From assembly GCA_902729315.2 (NCBI GenBank), contig LR746268.1:5191501-5255500 (forward strand): 64,000 bases of DNA, given 5' to 3'. Every line of letters begins with the position of its first letter. Position 1 is the first letter of the stretch. Below, one piece after another: positions 25,738-37,791 of this stretch. Under the pieces are notes generated by a model. It had not been told where the DNA came from, did no database searches, and saw nothing but the letters and a program-made list of their open reading frames with translations. The stretch is from Spirodela intermedia (Eukaryota; Streptophyta; Magnoliopsida; Alismatales; Araceae). Made by a program: the position numbers and the translations under genes.

Positions 25738-27530
25738 GAACATAAGCAACCTTGTCCGAGAAGCGGAAGACGGTAGAGATTTCGGGCGACGGAGGAGCCT
25801 TAGAGACAGACCCAGATGTCTCCCTCCATGAAAGCCTACCCAACAGAGAAAGCGCGCAGGATGTGCAGAAGAAGACGGGAAGAGGAGGAATGAAGGATCT
25901 AGCAAACCCCTCTATCAGGGATCGGTTAACCCCGGTCGTACACCTGATGGAACATCACCCTCCCCCTCGGCAAGACCTGGTTGCTCATGTCTCCAGACAA
26001 CCCATTAAAGGCCGAGAGGCTCTCCGAATTGAGAAAGAAAGCTCAGAGAGTGGAAGAACCCAAACCACCAGAACAAGGTCGCTATGGCAGCTCAAGATGG
26101 CATGCTCTTGCGACCCCCGGAGAACCTTTCTTTCTAGCTATGGATGGAGGTTGAGGACGAAACAGAAGAAGAGGAAGGATATCTATAGGGATAGGATGCG
26201 AGCTAGGGTAGCGCAAGCCGGCGCTGCCTCCGAAGACGAACGCTAGCGTGTGGCGTCTTCGGCTCGGAGACGTGTGAGAAGTGGCTCCTGCAGGGCAGAG
26301 GCGATACAACCCATGCCACCTTATAAAGACGAATAAATGGTACTCTATCTTCTCGATCTTTTTCAAGGTAATATTCCCCACGAAAAAAAATGAAAAATAG
26401 GCGAAATGGCGAAATATAGTTTAAAAGCAACCGAAATGAACGCATCAAAGGAGTTCTTAATTATTATCTGAATAGACGTCTACAATAGTTCAAAAAAAAA
26501 TTGGCCACTGGGGCTGCGGTGGCCCCGCATCTTTTCCGATGCCAGAATCTGACCGGACCCCAGAGACGGAGAGGCACCAATGGGTTTACTGCGCCGCATC
26601 ATATTAGAGACCCGGCTTCTGTCTTCCGGGTCAGGTTCTATTGAATCCCGAGTCCACACGGGCTGGTTCCGACCCCCCCAGCTCGAAGCGGCCGAGCCAG
26701 GACGGGCCCGCCGCGGGCCTACCGGGTCGTGGAGACGCCCTTTCGTACCCTAAACAGGTGGGGTTGACATTATCCACTTAAATATTGCCCAAAATGGGAG
26801 GAACAAAATGGCGTCGTCGATATCCCCCGGTTTTAATGAATTTTGTCATCATTTAAGAGGTTGATTGGAGGGAGAATCTGCCCTCTGCGGAAGTCAACGC
26901 TTGTAGGCGAGACGCGACGGAATTATTAAATGCCAACATAGGAGATGGCAAAATATGGGCGAGTTCCAATGGCTTCCTTCCACCTCCATCCTCTCCAGTC
27001 ACTGTACGGGTTTACTTCCGCTTCCTTTGTCTTCATCCTCCAGGGGATCAGCTACAGCTAATATGCACTGGTAGAAGAAAGAGATAGATAGCGAGAGAGA
27101 GTAGCTCTCTAATGTGCGGTTACCAGACCTTATCTATTAACGGATCGGGCCTGGCCCCCCGCCAATTTTAACACTCTCTTCACTCCAGGCTCCGAGTTCA
27201 TCTGGGCCATCGACGGAGCGTTATTCCATAAAAAAATCAACCACCATACCCTTCGCCGTGCGCTTATTCTTCTTCACTCGGTATTCAAAGAGGTTCCGGC
27301 AGTTCATATAGGGACGTCGCCCCTCAAGAAGCATCGCGTGGGGGCCATCGATACTCCTCTCAAAAGTCAACTGGATTAATTACGCGTCGGGTGCCTGTCT
27401 ACGGGCCAGGCTGGGCCCGGCCCTGTCAAGTTCACACCAGATTGAGAGTCGTCGAGCTTGGAAAAAGTGACTCCGGGTCGCAAACCCTACGAAGCCTGGT
27501 GCAGCCGTCCGTTATCAAAAAAATTTATGG

Positions 27531-27533
<3 letters not shown>

Positions 27534-27569
<36 letters not shown>
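27534..27569. repeat. (TC)n microsatellite
   Basis: About 17 uninterrupted CT units. A complementary (GA)n tract lies 120 bases away at 27690-27733. Confidence 0.9.
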
Positions 27570-27570
<1 letters not shown>

Positions 27571-27689
27571 GCCAAGTTCGTATATATGGAGAGAAAGAAC
27601 GGATGAAATCCATATTAGACCTCGGTAAATCTCGGATCTTCATTAACGCACGAGAAAGACAAATATACGCGCACTCAGACATATCTGGA

Positions 27690-27693
27690 GAGA

Positions 27694-27730
<37 letters not shown>

Positions 27731-27733
27731 GGG
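27690..27733. repeat. (GA)n microsatellite
   Basis: GA units with occasional GG interruptions. It forms a loose inverted pair with the TC tract at 27534-27569. Confidence 0.85.
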
Positions 27734-28505
27734 GACCTATCAATACCTAGATAGAAACCATGACGTCACGAGGTGTAAGGTCTGAAAGATCCTGGCCAGG
27801 GCTTGGTGTTTATCCGGCCATTTGTCATGGCTTCGACAATTTAGATCATAATTTTATTATATCTCACGTATTTCACATGGTGTCAGGCGCGTAGAGTATC
27901 TACGTCCGAAAAAAGTTTGGATAATATTATAATTATTTAGAACGTACTTACGTGAGAATTCTGAGTGAAATTGAGCTTCGATGACGCAGCGCCGCCGGCA
28001 GGACTTTGGCGTGGCGGCTCGCCGCCTTCCAAACCTCCCCGCATCCTCCCCCGTTTTCTCCCCGCAACGGCGGTGGGCGAGGAGGGGGGGGGAACCCGAC
28101 GGCTCTCCCGACAGCGACGGTTGCACTACGCCTCCAATTTTTCCACGCGAACTACCAATTACACCGCCCACCGGGCTGCAATAATTGTCACTTCTTTATG
28201 CCTCCTGCTTTGGATAGATTCCAGCAGAAAGGACCTCGCACAGGGGCCCATGGGAGTTCTTAAATGGGTTTACTAGGAAGACGGACGAATAATTCTCGCA
28301 GAGGGCGCCTTGAGGGATGGCCCGGGCCGAAGTGACCGCTCCCCCGTCTTCTCCAACCTTCCATGGATTCCACCTACCTCAGAGTTGGACTTCTCCGGTG
28401 GAGGCGCCGGCCTTGTTCTCTTCCCTTAGGATAATAATACGCAGAAGTCAAAGTTGTCGCGTTGTCTCTGGATTTCTAGCGCACGCCAGACGGCGAGTTG
28501 CCATG

Positions 28506-28541
<36 letters not shown>

Positions 28542-30305
28542 AAAAATATATGTATATCTCCAAGGCACAACCGGTGGGGAGGAGAGAGGCTCTAACGGCC
28601 GACGAACGAAGAAGACAGAAATGGTGAGGGAGAGACGATGTAGGGCCCTAAGTCGCCATCGGAGAGAACATCGGCCGTTGTTGGCCCAGACAAGCTCTGG
28701 ACTGTTCTATCCAACCAGCCCACTGAACTGAGGCAGCGGAGTTGGATTATTGAAGAAGAGGCCCACAGAGCCCACTCTTCATTCGTGTCAGACGGACGGC
28801 TGATCGGTCATCCCTCCTGGAGGATCAACGGCCAAAAATGGTTCTCGTGATTTCTGGGTCCTTTGGGCCTTGTAACAAGAGCAGCACCTCCTAGTTGAGC
28901 CCATGGTTCGGCCTGGATTTTGGGCCTAGATTTTCTAAGCAAAGTCGGCCCGAAGTTAACCGGATAGCTGAGTTGATGAGCCCTTCTGATACTGCCACGT
29001 GGCCTCCCGGAGTAAGATGGATGGACTAGACTTGGGATCTGATCTCGATTCGTGCAAATCCTTTGCGTAGAGATGTTCTTCGCGACTAGATCCATCGGAA
29101 TACTGAGAATCGTAACGCAATACGTTGATTCGAACTGACGAGTGAGAAACACGAGGCCTCGGTGTAGAAGATCTTCCCAGAGATCAAGAGGAAGACAACT
29201 GGGGGAAAGAAGACTCGGAGAAATCACGGCTTCTCCACTGTTTGTCTCATCTAACGAGAACAGCGGAAAACCAGGGGGAGGAGAGGTAAGCGGTAGGAGT
29301 CTGCTGATGGCGGCCCAAACTCGAAAGGGGACAAGTAGAGAGGAAATGTACCCTCCGACAAGCAAGGTCGGTAGCAATCAACATTCGCAGAATGTCAGAG
29401 ATGAGCGGAGTAGGGGGGGTGGCCTGCGGCGACCTGCCGGAGGGGGCTCATATGCAGGAGCTTGCCGTCGCCATCAGCGCCAGGTTGTTGTTATGGCCTC
29501 TGCGGCACGAGCTCGTGCGGGGCTGCACTGCTGGGCCAGTTCCCACTTCCGGTCAGCTCCGGGAAGATCTCCGGGGGAAAGGCGCGCCCCTCCTCGTCGT
29601 CATAGTTCACCTTCCCCTCTCGTCCGAGTTGCAGGATTCTGGGGACCCGTGAGACAGCGAGAGAAACCTCGTAACAGTTAGCTCTCGTCGTCATAGTGCT
29701 CTATGCTGCACTCATAGAGCGAGAGAGAGAGAGAGGAGAACGGAGGTCTTGCCCTTATCGTCGGGTTCCCATTTCTGATGGAACTTTTGCGGCCGGCCGG
29801 CATGACTCGGGCATGTGTTTCTTCTCTTTGAGGCGTCCTCCCCTTGGACTCTCAAGTCAAACTCTCTCTCTCTTCCTTTGGGAAACGCTTTTCGGATGCC
29901 GGTAGGGCAGAAGAAATGCGGCAGAAGCTTTTTTCTGCAGGGACGGGGAGGACACATTGTCACTAGCACATTTCTCGTCTACTTTCTCCTACCCTAAGGC
30001 CAGGCCTACTCTTCCCCCTACGTCTATCATGGCTGCCCGTCGTCCCTCGCTCTGATTGACGTTCTATGCGTTTTGTTCTTCCCCTTAGCCCTCCACTCTC
30101 CCCTCGAAAAGGCGGTGGGAGGAGGGGCCTCAACAGCCTTTTCTGCGGCGATTCTTCCATTCTCCGATCCTTTTAAGCCAGAGAGGTTCATTGTATAAGC
30201 CAGACCCTCCCCCTCACCTCTTCTGTAACTCCATCTTTCTCCCTCCCGCATCGGCCATCAGAGGGACGCTCCCTGCTTGTTTGTTCGATTTGGAGGCGCA
30301 TTCCG

Positions 30306-31446
30306 ATGGCGGCAGCATCTCTGGGCAGCTGCCTCTCCCTCCCCTCGGCGTTGCTCCTGGCAGCGTTGGTCATCCTCGTCGTACCACCATCTGGTTAGCA
30401 TATTAAACCTCCTACCTGCCGCCGCCACCGCCCGTTACCTTCACCCCCGCGCATCTCTGGTCCCCCCAATGCTCCCTCTCCGCGGGGAGGACGCCGCCGC
30501 CTTGAATGTAGCCTTCAAGATTGCTATTCTGTAGGCCGCCACGGCAGGAAGATTCTGAGGATAATTCCACTCGCAGGGCTCGCGGAGGAGCTCCACAGGG
30601 CGGCGCCACCCGCCGCGGGCGACCGGAAGAACTCCATGGCAGCTGCTCTCCTCCGCCACCGCAAGCTTCTTCAGCAGGAACAACAGCCCGGTAACGCCCA
30701 CCGTCCTCTTCCTCGTGAATATCCATTCCCTCGTCATCGAATTATGTTGTCCTCCCCGCTCGTCTAATCGTATCTGCAATGAGGATCTCCTCTGGTCCTC
30801 GAGAAGCACGTGTACGTCGGAAGCCGCAGATCTCGTCACGTGTGGAGATTGTAAGAGGGAGAGAGAGCTCGGATGAAACTTTATGACGATAAACCAACTC
30901 CTCGAGGGCTCGTCTGTTTCCAACGATTCCCCGCCGAGAGTGGCATCTTTTTGCCCTGACAAGGGGATTTCGAATGGACTTCTCTCTCTCTCTCTCTCTC
31001 TCTCGCTTGCTTACGTTAATCGCTTCCTCGTTGTCCATGTTGCAGAAGGCGGAGGCGGCGGAGCGGCGGGGGGGTTGGAGGCGGAGACGAACCGGATGGG
31101 GGAAGGCGGGTGCAGCAAGGACGATATCGATGTCTACCAGGCGGCGTCCTCACCGCTACCCAGCGGAATTCCGACGTACACGGTGCAGGTGATCAACACT
31201 TGCCTGGGCGTGGGGTGCGGCGGCCCCGGCGGCGGGATCTCCCAAGTCCACATGAGCTGCGGCTGGTTCAGCTCCGCCCGCCTCGTCAACCCCAAGGTCT
31301 TCCGCCGCCTGGGGTTCAACGACTGCCTCGTCAACGACGGCCGCTCCATCCCCGCCGGCGGCGCCGTCTCCTTCCAATACGCCAACACCTACCCCTACAA
31401 GCTCGCCGTCTCCTCCGCCTCCTGCCAACCCAGTAAGTCCCGCTGA
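30306..31446 (+). CDS. TPD1-like secreted cysteine-rich protein
   Basis: Homologue of TPD1 (TAPETUM DETERMINANT1), a secreted ligand of the EMS1/EXS receptor kinase in anther cell fate; paralogues act elsewhere. Exons proposed: 30306-30393, 30577-30690 and 31046-31446, about 200 residues. Exon 1 encodes a hydrophobic signal peptide (MAAASLGSCLSLPSALLLAA). Exon 3 carries the domain: NRMGEGGCSKDDIDVYQ, PLPSGIPTYTVQVINTC, SQVHMSCGWFSSARLVNPKV, FRRLGFNDCLVNDG and SFQYANTYPYKLAV ending SASCQ. The start of exon 2 is uncertain because an AG at 30533-30534 keeps the same frame and adds 14 codons. The stop is read as TGA at 31444, but a perfect GTAAGT donor at 31433 could remove the last few residues. 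The domain call is firm; exons 1 and 2 are good inference. Confidence 0.85.
30980..31004. repeat. (TC)n tract before the TPD1-like exon 3 acceptor
   Basis: About 11 TC units on the sense strand in intron 2, about 40 bases before the acceptor at 31045. It may act as the polypyrimidine tract. Confidence 0.8.
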
Positions 31447-31458
31447 CGCCTCCCCTCC

Positions 31459-31504
<46 letters not shown>

Positions 31505-33680
31505 GGTGTGTGTATACGACGGACAAAGGCAAGTGGTATAGTTCGAGAACACCTCTCCCCTCCCTCAATTCCCCTCAGTCTCTTCCTCTCTCCCCGTCGA
31601 CTGCGAGTTTATCTTTTTGGTGGCGGGCGACACTGACGGCTCGTTGATTAATTACTCATTTAATGAGATTAGATGTGCGCCTCGTGCCTCCTCTCCTGTG
31701 TCTGCTACTCGTCCTCTGTACATGGGAAGAAGGGCCGCGTGTAGGGAATGTTCTCACTCTCTTTTTCGCTAAGCCCTATTTTGAAGAATAATACTAATCA
31801 CAATAAAGTTGTTGTTCTTCGTCCCCATCCCCCCCCCCCCCCCTGACACGAGAATCCAACGTCTCTCCGGCGTCTATTTATTTCACGGAGGATGATAGAG
31901 AGGATTTATAGAGGCATTAATGGACGACGAGATGTAATCCCCTCCTCGGCGCGCGGAGCTGCATTTATGGTGCGAACCTCAAGCAGAGCGTCGCTACTTA
32001 ATCTGTCGTTCTGCATGGCGACGCCGCGCGCCGGCCGCTGTCGGCGTGCCCTGCGCGCGCGTGGATTCTGGCAGGGCACGGGAAAGAGCGAGGGACGCCC
32101 GCGGTGCCGTCCCGTGCAGGGTCTGCCCGTCGGCACCGGCAAGCTCTCGTGCATGCCGCTGCATGTAGCGCCGTCGCCCTCTCCAGAGGCCGCAGGCGGG
32201 CGACATCAGAGGGTGGCGTAGGACGACAGAGCGCCGACTGAGTGGAGCCCTTCCGTCCGCATTGCACGTCGGCGACCACCGCGGCGTGTCGAACGACCGG
32301 AGGGCAAATCATTGGTCTATGACGGATGCGCTGCTCCTCTCGCTCCCTCTGCCAAGATTCTCACGTTCGTGCCGGTGCAACTCGTCCTTTCACTTCCCAC
32401 ATCCCTTTCGGCAGCTCCCCGCGTCACCCACCACAAGGCATACGGCGGGCCGGGCCCATGGAGTCACGCGGCCCGTTCCCCACTTCCCAGGCCCTCTGCC
32501 ATACGTTTATTCACACCTAGAGAAAGAGAGAGAGAGTTTGAGGATGCCTGACAACGTATGGTGGGTCTTTGAACATGAACATTTCTGATTAGAATAACTC
32601 CACCAAAAAGGCCAGCATGTGCGTTGTTTTTCATCAGAGCTCGACGACTTAGACGTGGGAAACGAGGGGAGACGCGCCTCCGGGGGGGGGGTGGTGTTGA
32701 GGGCAGACAGTGGGAGGCATGATTGACTAATCTGCAACTGGGTTGGGGGATGAAGAGAGTGGAAAGGGGGGGGGTGTCGTCAAAAGGGGTAGCCTTTCCG
32801 CCACAGCCTCCGGCTAACGTCAACTGGTGCGGTTGGCCTAATTAACTACGTGTTCATCAAGTGGGAAAACTATAAAAATAATTAAACAAATATCACCGTA
32901 GTGGCTCGGTTCAGACTGGCCCATTTGTGCACGTTTCCGGTCGGGTAAGGACTTCGTACGGCCCCCAAAAAGACGCCGGCTTGACTACGGGGAGGGACTG
33001 TTAATGGGTCATAATTCCTTGCCGGGCTCTCTACGGTGGGCCGAGCTTCCTCACACTTTTTTCTGGGCTACGACAAAATAACGCTCTGGGAAGCCCACTG
33101 AGGGGTTTAAAGCTGACGCCGACCGTCTTCAGGCCAAATACTTGGGTCGGCCCATCCCTTCCTTATTTATCCGATAAAGATTATTATCTGCAACGAAATC
33201 ATATTAAATGTGTAGGTATGTATTGGGAGTTTTTAGGAAATTTGGTAGTAATTAATCGGTAAATATGCAGACGTCATTGAAGATTCTGAGCCATTTTCTT
33301 TTTCTCCATTGAGGAGATTACACAAATTAGGTTAATTAATGGTCAGAAAATTGCAGAATGGCCGTGGTTGACTTGGCCTCCCAGGGCACGTGTGCGATAA
33401 TTAAGATACATTGTATTAGTTTATGAGAAGAAAATCCATACTTTTATGGAAACAGAAAAAATGTAGATAGAGAGAGAGAGAGTGAGAGGATTAGCGTCTT
33501 GATGGAGGAATTGGAAGCAGCTGTTGACCGCCGTCTGATCGACGCGTGAACTTCTGATTTGGACCACGTGGTCGGTCTGATTTCGTGCCGCCATCTTCCT
33601 CGGAGAATCGCCCCAATCTCTTCTTATCGTCTGCTTCGGAAGGAGAGCTGAAGGCACCGCGGAGAGCGAGAGGGAGCAAG
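31447..33680. other. Intergenic region between TPD1-like and GSA genes
   Basis: It contains the TPD1-like 3' end, a (TC)n tract at 31462-31501 and a poly-C run at about 31828-31843. A GC-rich stretch at 31960-32480 gives spurious open frames on both strands. An AT-rich stretch (33170-33440) precedes the GSA leader. I recognised no exon. Confidence 0.55.
31462..31501. repeat. (TC)n microsatellite after the TPD1-like stop codon
   Basis: About 20 perfect CT units, 15 bases beyond the stop codon. Confidence 0.9.
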
Positions 33681-35720
33681 ATGGCGAGCGTTGCCGGAGT
33701 TGGCCTGTCGTGGAGATCGAACCTCTCCGTCTGTCCATCGTCGAAGCCCTCTCCCTCTCAGGCGAACTGCCGCGTTTCCTCCGTGGTGAAGATGTCCGTC
33801 TCGGTCGAGAAGTCCTTCACACTGCAGAAGTCCGAAGAGATTTTCAACGCCGCCAAGGTATTACCTCCCTCTCCTTCCTCCTCGGATTTCTTCTTTTTCC
33901 CATTCCGACGGAGACCGCCTCGTGGGATGGCTCGTACGCTTCGGAGCTTCGGCCCTGAAGAAGCAGTTCCTCCGGCTAATCTTCTGCGCGCTGGCCTTCA
34001 ATGCCTGGCCTCAGCCACCTTCCTACCTCGCCGGATTGCAGACAAATACGAGATGCACTGTTTTCTCGCTTCCAAGGAACGCATCGCTCATGGGTTCTTT
34101 ACGGACTCAGTCCGTTGCTTATCTCTCCGGAATCAAAAGTCATCGACATCAGAATCTTGATTTCATATTAGCATCTACATAGATGGAGTGCGAGTTTGGG
34201 GGAAAGAAGGTGGGGTTTCCTCGTTCACGCACCAAAGAACGCCATCTTCGTCCTCAGCTTGCTTTGAATTGCTGTGTATTTTTTCATGCGACTCCCGTGC
34301 TGTGCTGCTACTGTGGTTCTAGGAATTGATGCCTGGAGGTGTAAACTCGCCCGTCCGTGCCTTCAGATCGGTGGGCGGGCAGCCTATCGTGTTCGATTCC
34401 GTCAAGGGCTCCAGAATGTGGGATGTCGATAGCAACGAATACATCGATTACGTTGGTTCCTGGGGCCCCGCGATCATCGGCCACGCTGATGACAAGGTAC
34501 CTACCCGCTTCGCTCCCTCCGTCAAACCTCTCTGGCTCGAAACTAGAGAGATTTTAATAGGTGGGCATCCAAGTTTCTCTGTGTTCTGCCCATGAATGGG
34601 CAGCGGAAGGAAGACTGACAGCCTTGAGTCCTGAATCTCGATGCGCTCTCAGGTGAACTCGGAGTTGATTGAGACTCTGAAGAAGGGGACGAGCTTCGGG
34701 GCGCCGTGCCTGCTGGAGAACGTCCTGGCGGAGATGGTGATCGAGGCAGTGCCGAGCATCGAGATGGTCCGATTCGTGAACTCAGGCACCGAAGCCTGCA
34801 TGGGAGCGATCCGCCTTGCCCGGGCCTTCACCGGCAGGCAGAAGATCATCAAATTCGAGGGCTGCTACCACGGCCACGCGGATTCCTTCCTCGTCAAAGC
34901 CGGCAGCGGGGTCGCCACCCTCGGCCTCCCCGACTCCCCCGGCGTGCCCAAGGCTGCCACCTCGGAGACGCTCACCTCCCCCTTCAACGACCTCGAGACG
35001 GTGAAGAGCCTCTTCGAAGCGCACCAGGGGGAGATCGCCGCCGTGATTCTGGAGGCGGTGGTGGGGAACGCCGGCTTCATCACACCCAAACCCGACTTCC
35101 TGAGCCCCCTCCGGGAGATCACACGGGAGCATGGTTCTCTCCTCATCTTCGACGAGGTGATGACCGGATTCCGCCTGGCCTACGGCGGCGCGCAAGAGTA
35201 CTTCGCCGTGAAACCGGACCTGACGACGCTGGGGAAGATCATCGGCGGAGGCCTTCCCGTCGGCGCCTACGGCGGCAGGAGAGACATCATGGAGATGGTG
35301 GCTCCGGCGGGACCCATGTACCAAGCCGGCACCCTGAGCGGGAACCCCTTGGCCATGACCGCGGGGATTCACACTCTGCGCCGCCTGAAGAGCTCGGGGT
35401 GCTACGAGTACCTGGACAAGATAACCGGCGACCTCGTCAACGGGCTTTTGGAAGCCGGCAGAGATGCGGGCCACGAGATCTCCGGCGGGTTCATCCGCGG
35501 AATGTTCGGTTTCTTCTTCACCGAGGGGCCCGTCTACAACTTCGAGGACGCGAAGAAGAGCGACACGGCCAAGTTCGGACGGTTCTACAGGGGAATGCTG
35601 GAAGAAGGAGTCTACTTCGCCCCGTCGCAGTTCGAGGCCGGCTTCACCAGCTTGGCGCACACCGCCCAGGACATCGAGCAAACGGTAGAGGCCGCCAAGA
35701 GGGTCTTCCGGCGCCTCTAG
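33681..35720 (+). CDS. GSA: Glutamate-1-semialdehyde 2,1-aminomutase, chloroplastic
   Basis: PLP enzyme converting glutamate-1-semialdehyde to 5-aminolevulinate, the last step of the C5 route to tetrapyrroles in the plastid stroma. Exons 33681-33857, 34323-34496 and 34653-35720; 472 residues, normal for the plant enzyme. The N-terminus is Ser/Val-rich and low in acidic residues, as in a transit peptide. The mature region begins near [19 protein letters not shown]. Signatures: [76 protein letters not shown] and the cofactor lysine K312 in [18 protein letters not shown], then [11 protein letters not shown]. All key residues are present. Exon 3 is highly GC-rich. The neighbouring genes have no link to tetrapyrrole synthesis. 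Confidence 0.97.
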
Positions 35721-37791
35721 ATGGGTAGTGCAAGGTTTGGGCCTTCTCCGTCTTCAGAGCTCGGTGTTAGGGTTTAGCCGGGGGTTCTCTTCTAACCTGT
35801 ACCTTTCCTCATCTGAAACTGCGGGGAGGGTGGGTGGGTGGGTGGGTGGAGGGGACCGTGACCGAGCAGCTTCTGCCATGCCACTCGTTCCGAGATCGTC
35901 GCTTCTTCCCTCGCCGCAGAGCGAGAAGATCGGAAGGCTCCCTTCAGGAATTCAAGTTATCATATTTCCGAAAAGTAGTCGCATCTTTTTATCAAGAAAA
36001 GGCTGACCATCCTTTTCGTATAATTTGCGTGTGAAAAGGGGCGTGGATTAAGACCAAAAATTGACCTTATCATTTAAATATCCCCAATCTACAGGATAAT
36101 TTGTATAAGTATCCTCGCCGACGCCATCAACGCGCCAAAGCAAGCGGTAGTTTCCCACCTGTTTTATTTTTATTATTATTTATTTTTACAAAAGTCACTC
36201 GAGTGAATGATCTTCGGTTTCCTGCGCACAGTGGGGTCCACCTGATGGCGGGCGGACAGCAACAGGGGGAGCTGCGTGGCGCCGATCCGCCCGCCGCAGT
36301 CCCCCATGAGTTGCGCTCACGCGGTGGCAACCCCTTCAGGTTCCCTCGTCTTTTCTCAACTATCCTCATCGTATCGGCGACAATGCTCGTTTGAGTCGCT
36401 CTCTGTTCTCGAATGATGGATTATTCTCTCGTGTCGGTTCTGGCGGGTGTCTTGGATCGGTACGTTTTTCTTCCCTTATCTTGTTTTCGTGATCAGCGTG
36501 GGTGATCTGAGAGTATTCCTTAAATCTGTGTCAATTTAACGAACATTTTCGTCGTAAGGAATCCATCACCTCGCATTTTTGCCCTCTTTCTCCTGGATGC
36601 TAATATATTTTTCTCCTGTTCCGAGTTGCAATTGTATGTCTACATTTTTTTTTCATGCGATGAAAGATATAAATCAGTCCGTGACTGATGCTTCTTTCTC
36701 ATGAATACGAATATCTTCAGGTTCTCTTTCTCTAGTTCCGAATCGCAATTTTCTCCTTTTTTGAAAAATCCTCTCAATTGTGGAATAGCCGGTGTTTTGT
36801 GTGCAGCTTTCTTCTGATTTTACGTCTGCAGCCTATTTAATGCGAAGAAAAAATAAATCAGTCCCTGACCAACAACACTCCCGCATATTTTGCCGCCTTC
36901 TCCTAAATACTCAGATTTGTTTTCTCCATTATTTTATTTTTTAACAAATCCTGATAATTCTGGATTAGCTGCTGTTTTATATGCAATGTTGTTCTGATTT
37001 TACGTCTGCAGTTTTTTCATGCGAAAAAATTTGAAAGCAGTCCAAGACCGATGGCGCCCTCTCTTTTCCTCTCTTTTTCTGTCTCTGGCCCCGAAATTTT
37101 CTATTATTTTCTAAAAAAACCTAGTAGTTGTGGAGTGGTCAGCCAGTTCTTTGTGTGGAATCTTCTTCTGATTTTACGTCTGCAGTTTTTTTCAATTCTA
37201 AGAAAAAATAAATCAGTCACTGACCAACGATACCCTCGCGTTTTTTGCCTCTTTCCCTTGAACACTAATATCTCTTTCCTTTGTTCCCGAATTGCGGTTT
37301 TTCCCCTTTTTCTTAAAAATCCGGGTCATTGAGGAATGTTCGGTGTTTTGTGTGCGATTTCTTCTGATTTTACGTCTGAAGTTCTTTTTCATGCAAAATA
37401 AATAAATAAGGCATGCTTTTTTAGCCGTTTTTTAATTTTTTCCCATAATTTGCATAAAAATTGAAACTAACGATTGACTGTCGCCGAGTTTGAGGCATTG
37501 CTAAAAACAGTGGAGAAAAGAGCAAAAAAGGTTGGGGAGGGGTGGGCGGGCTTCTGGCGACCGTTGCTGGGATGGGGATATTGCACACGTGTCGCGTCTG
37601 CGATTCAAACACGCAAGACAAAAAATATGAACAGGGAAGTTTTTATTTGATAAAAAATACAAACGATGGAAAATAATCAGATAACATCCTCATCCGGACA
37701 CCCACGTGTAACAATATATATATATATATATCTCTTCCGTAAAAGGCTGAAAACAGAGACAAAAACGGAGGGCGAGGGGGGCGATCTCAAA
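35721..37791. other. Intergenic region between convergent GSA and Ole e 1 genes
   Basis: It holds the GSA 3'UTR, a small GGGT repeat (35827-35850), AT-rich sequence and the roughly 180-bp tandem array at about 36630-37420. A short open stretch from the AUG at 36245 (MAGGQQQGELRGADPP) followed by possible splice signals is not recognisable. Confidence 0.55.
36630..37420. repeat. Degenerate tandem repeat array, unit 174-196 bp
   Basis: GATTTTACGTCTG(C/A)AG recurs at 36816, 36996, 37170 and 37366. Each is followed by a TTTTTTCATGCGAA-like segment, AAATAAATCAGTCC(C/G)TGAC, a CT-rich block and a GTGGA(A/G)T(A/G)-containing block ending in GGTGTTTTGTGTGC-like sequence. A further degenerate copy begins near 36630, giving about 4.3 copies. 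Confidence 0.85.

Larger units (their letters stand above)
25738..30305. other. 4.6-kb region with no recognisable gene
   Basis: This is shared upstream sequence of the SAUR (minus) and TPD1-like (plus) genes. Open frames of 80-190 codons exist (for example 29142-29681 plus and 28808-29377 minus), but none shows a known domain or consistent exon structure. Simple repeats occur at 27534-27569 (TC), 27690-27733 (GA) and 28509-28540 (TC). GC content varies in patches. TATAAG at about 30194 may serve the TPD1-like gene. Confidence 0.5.

Noticed and set aside
26511-26760. GC-rich block considered as an rDNA or transposon fragment
   Set aside because: No diagnostic rRNA helix sequence or transposon terminal repeats could be found.
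28808-29681. Pair of overlapping open frames of 180-190 codons on opposite strands
   Set aside because: No recognisable domains, no splice support, and frequent Arg/Pro/Gly composition typical of GC-rich noncoding sequence.
34782-35681. Long open frames on the minus strand and in a second plus frame over GSA exon 3
   Set aside because: They overlap the fully supported GSA coding frame. High GC content removes stop codons from other frames, and their translations have no domain.
36245-36394. Short open frame beginning MAGGQQQGELRG as a first exon of another gene
   Set aside because: No downstream plus-strand exons were found before the tandem repeat array, and no family resemblance was seen.
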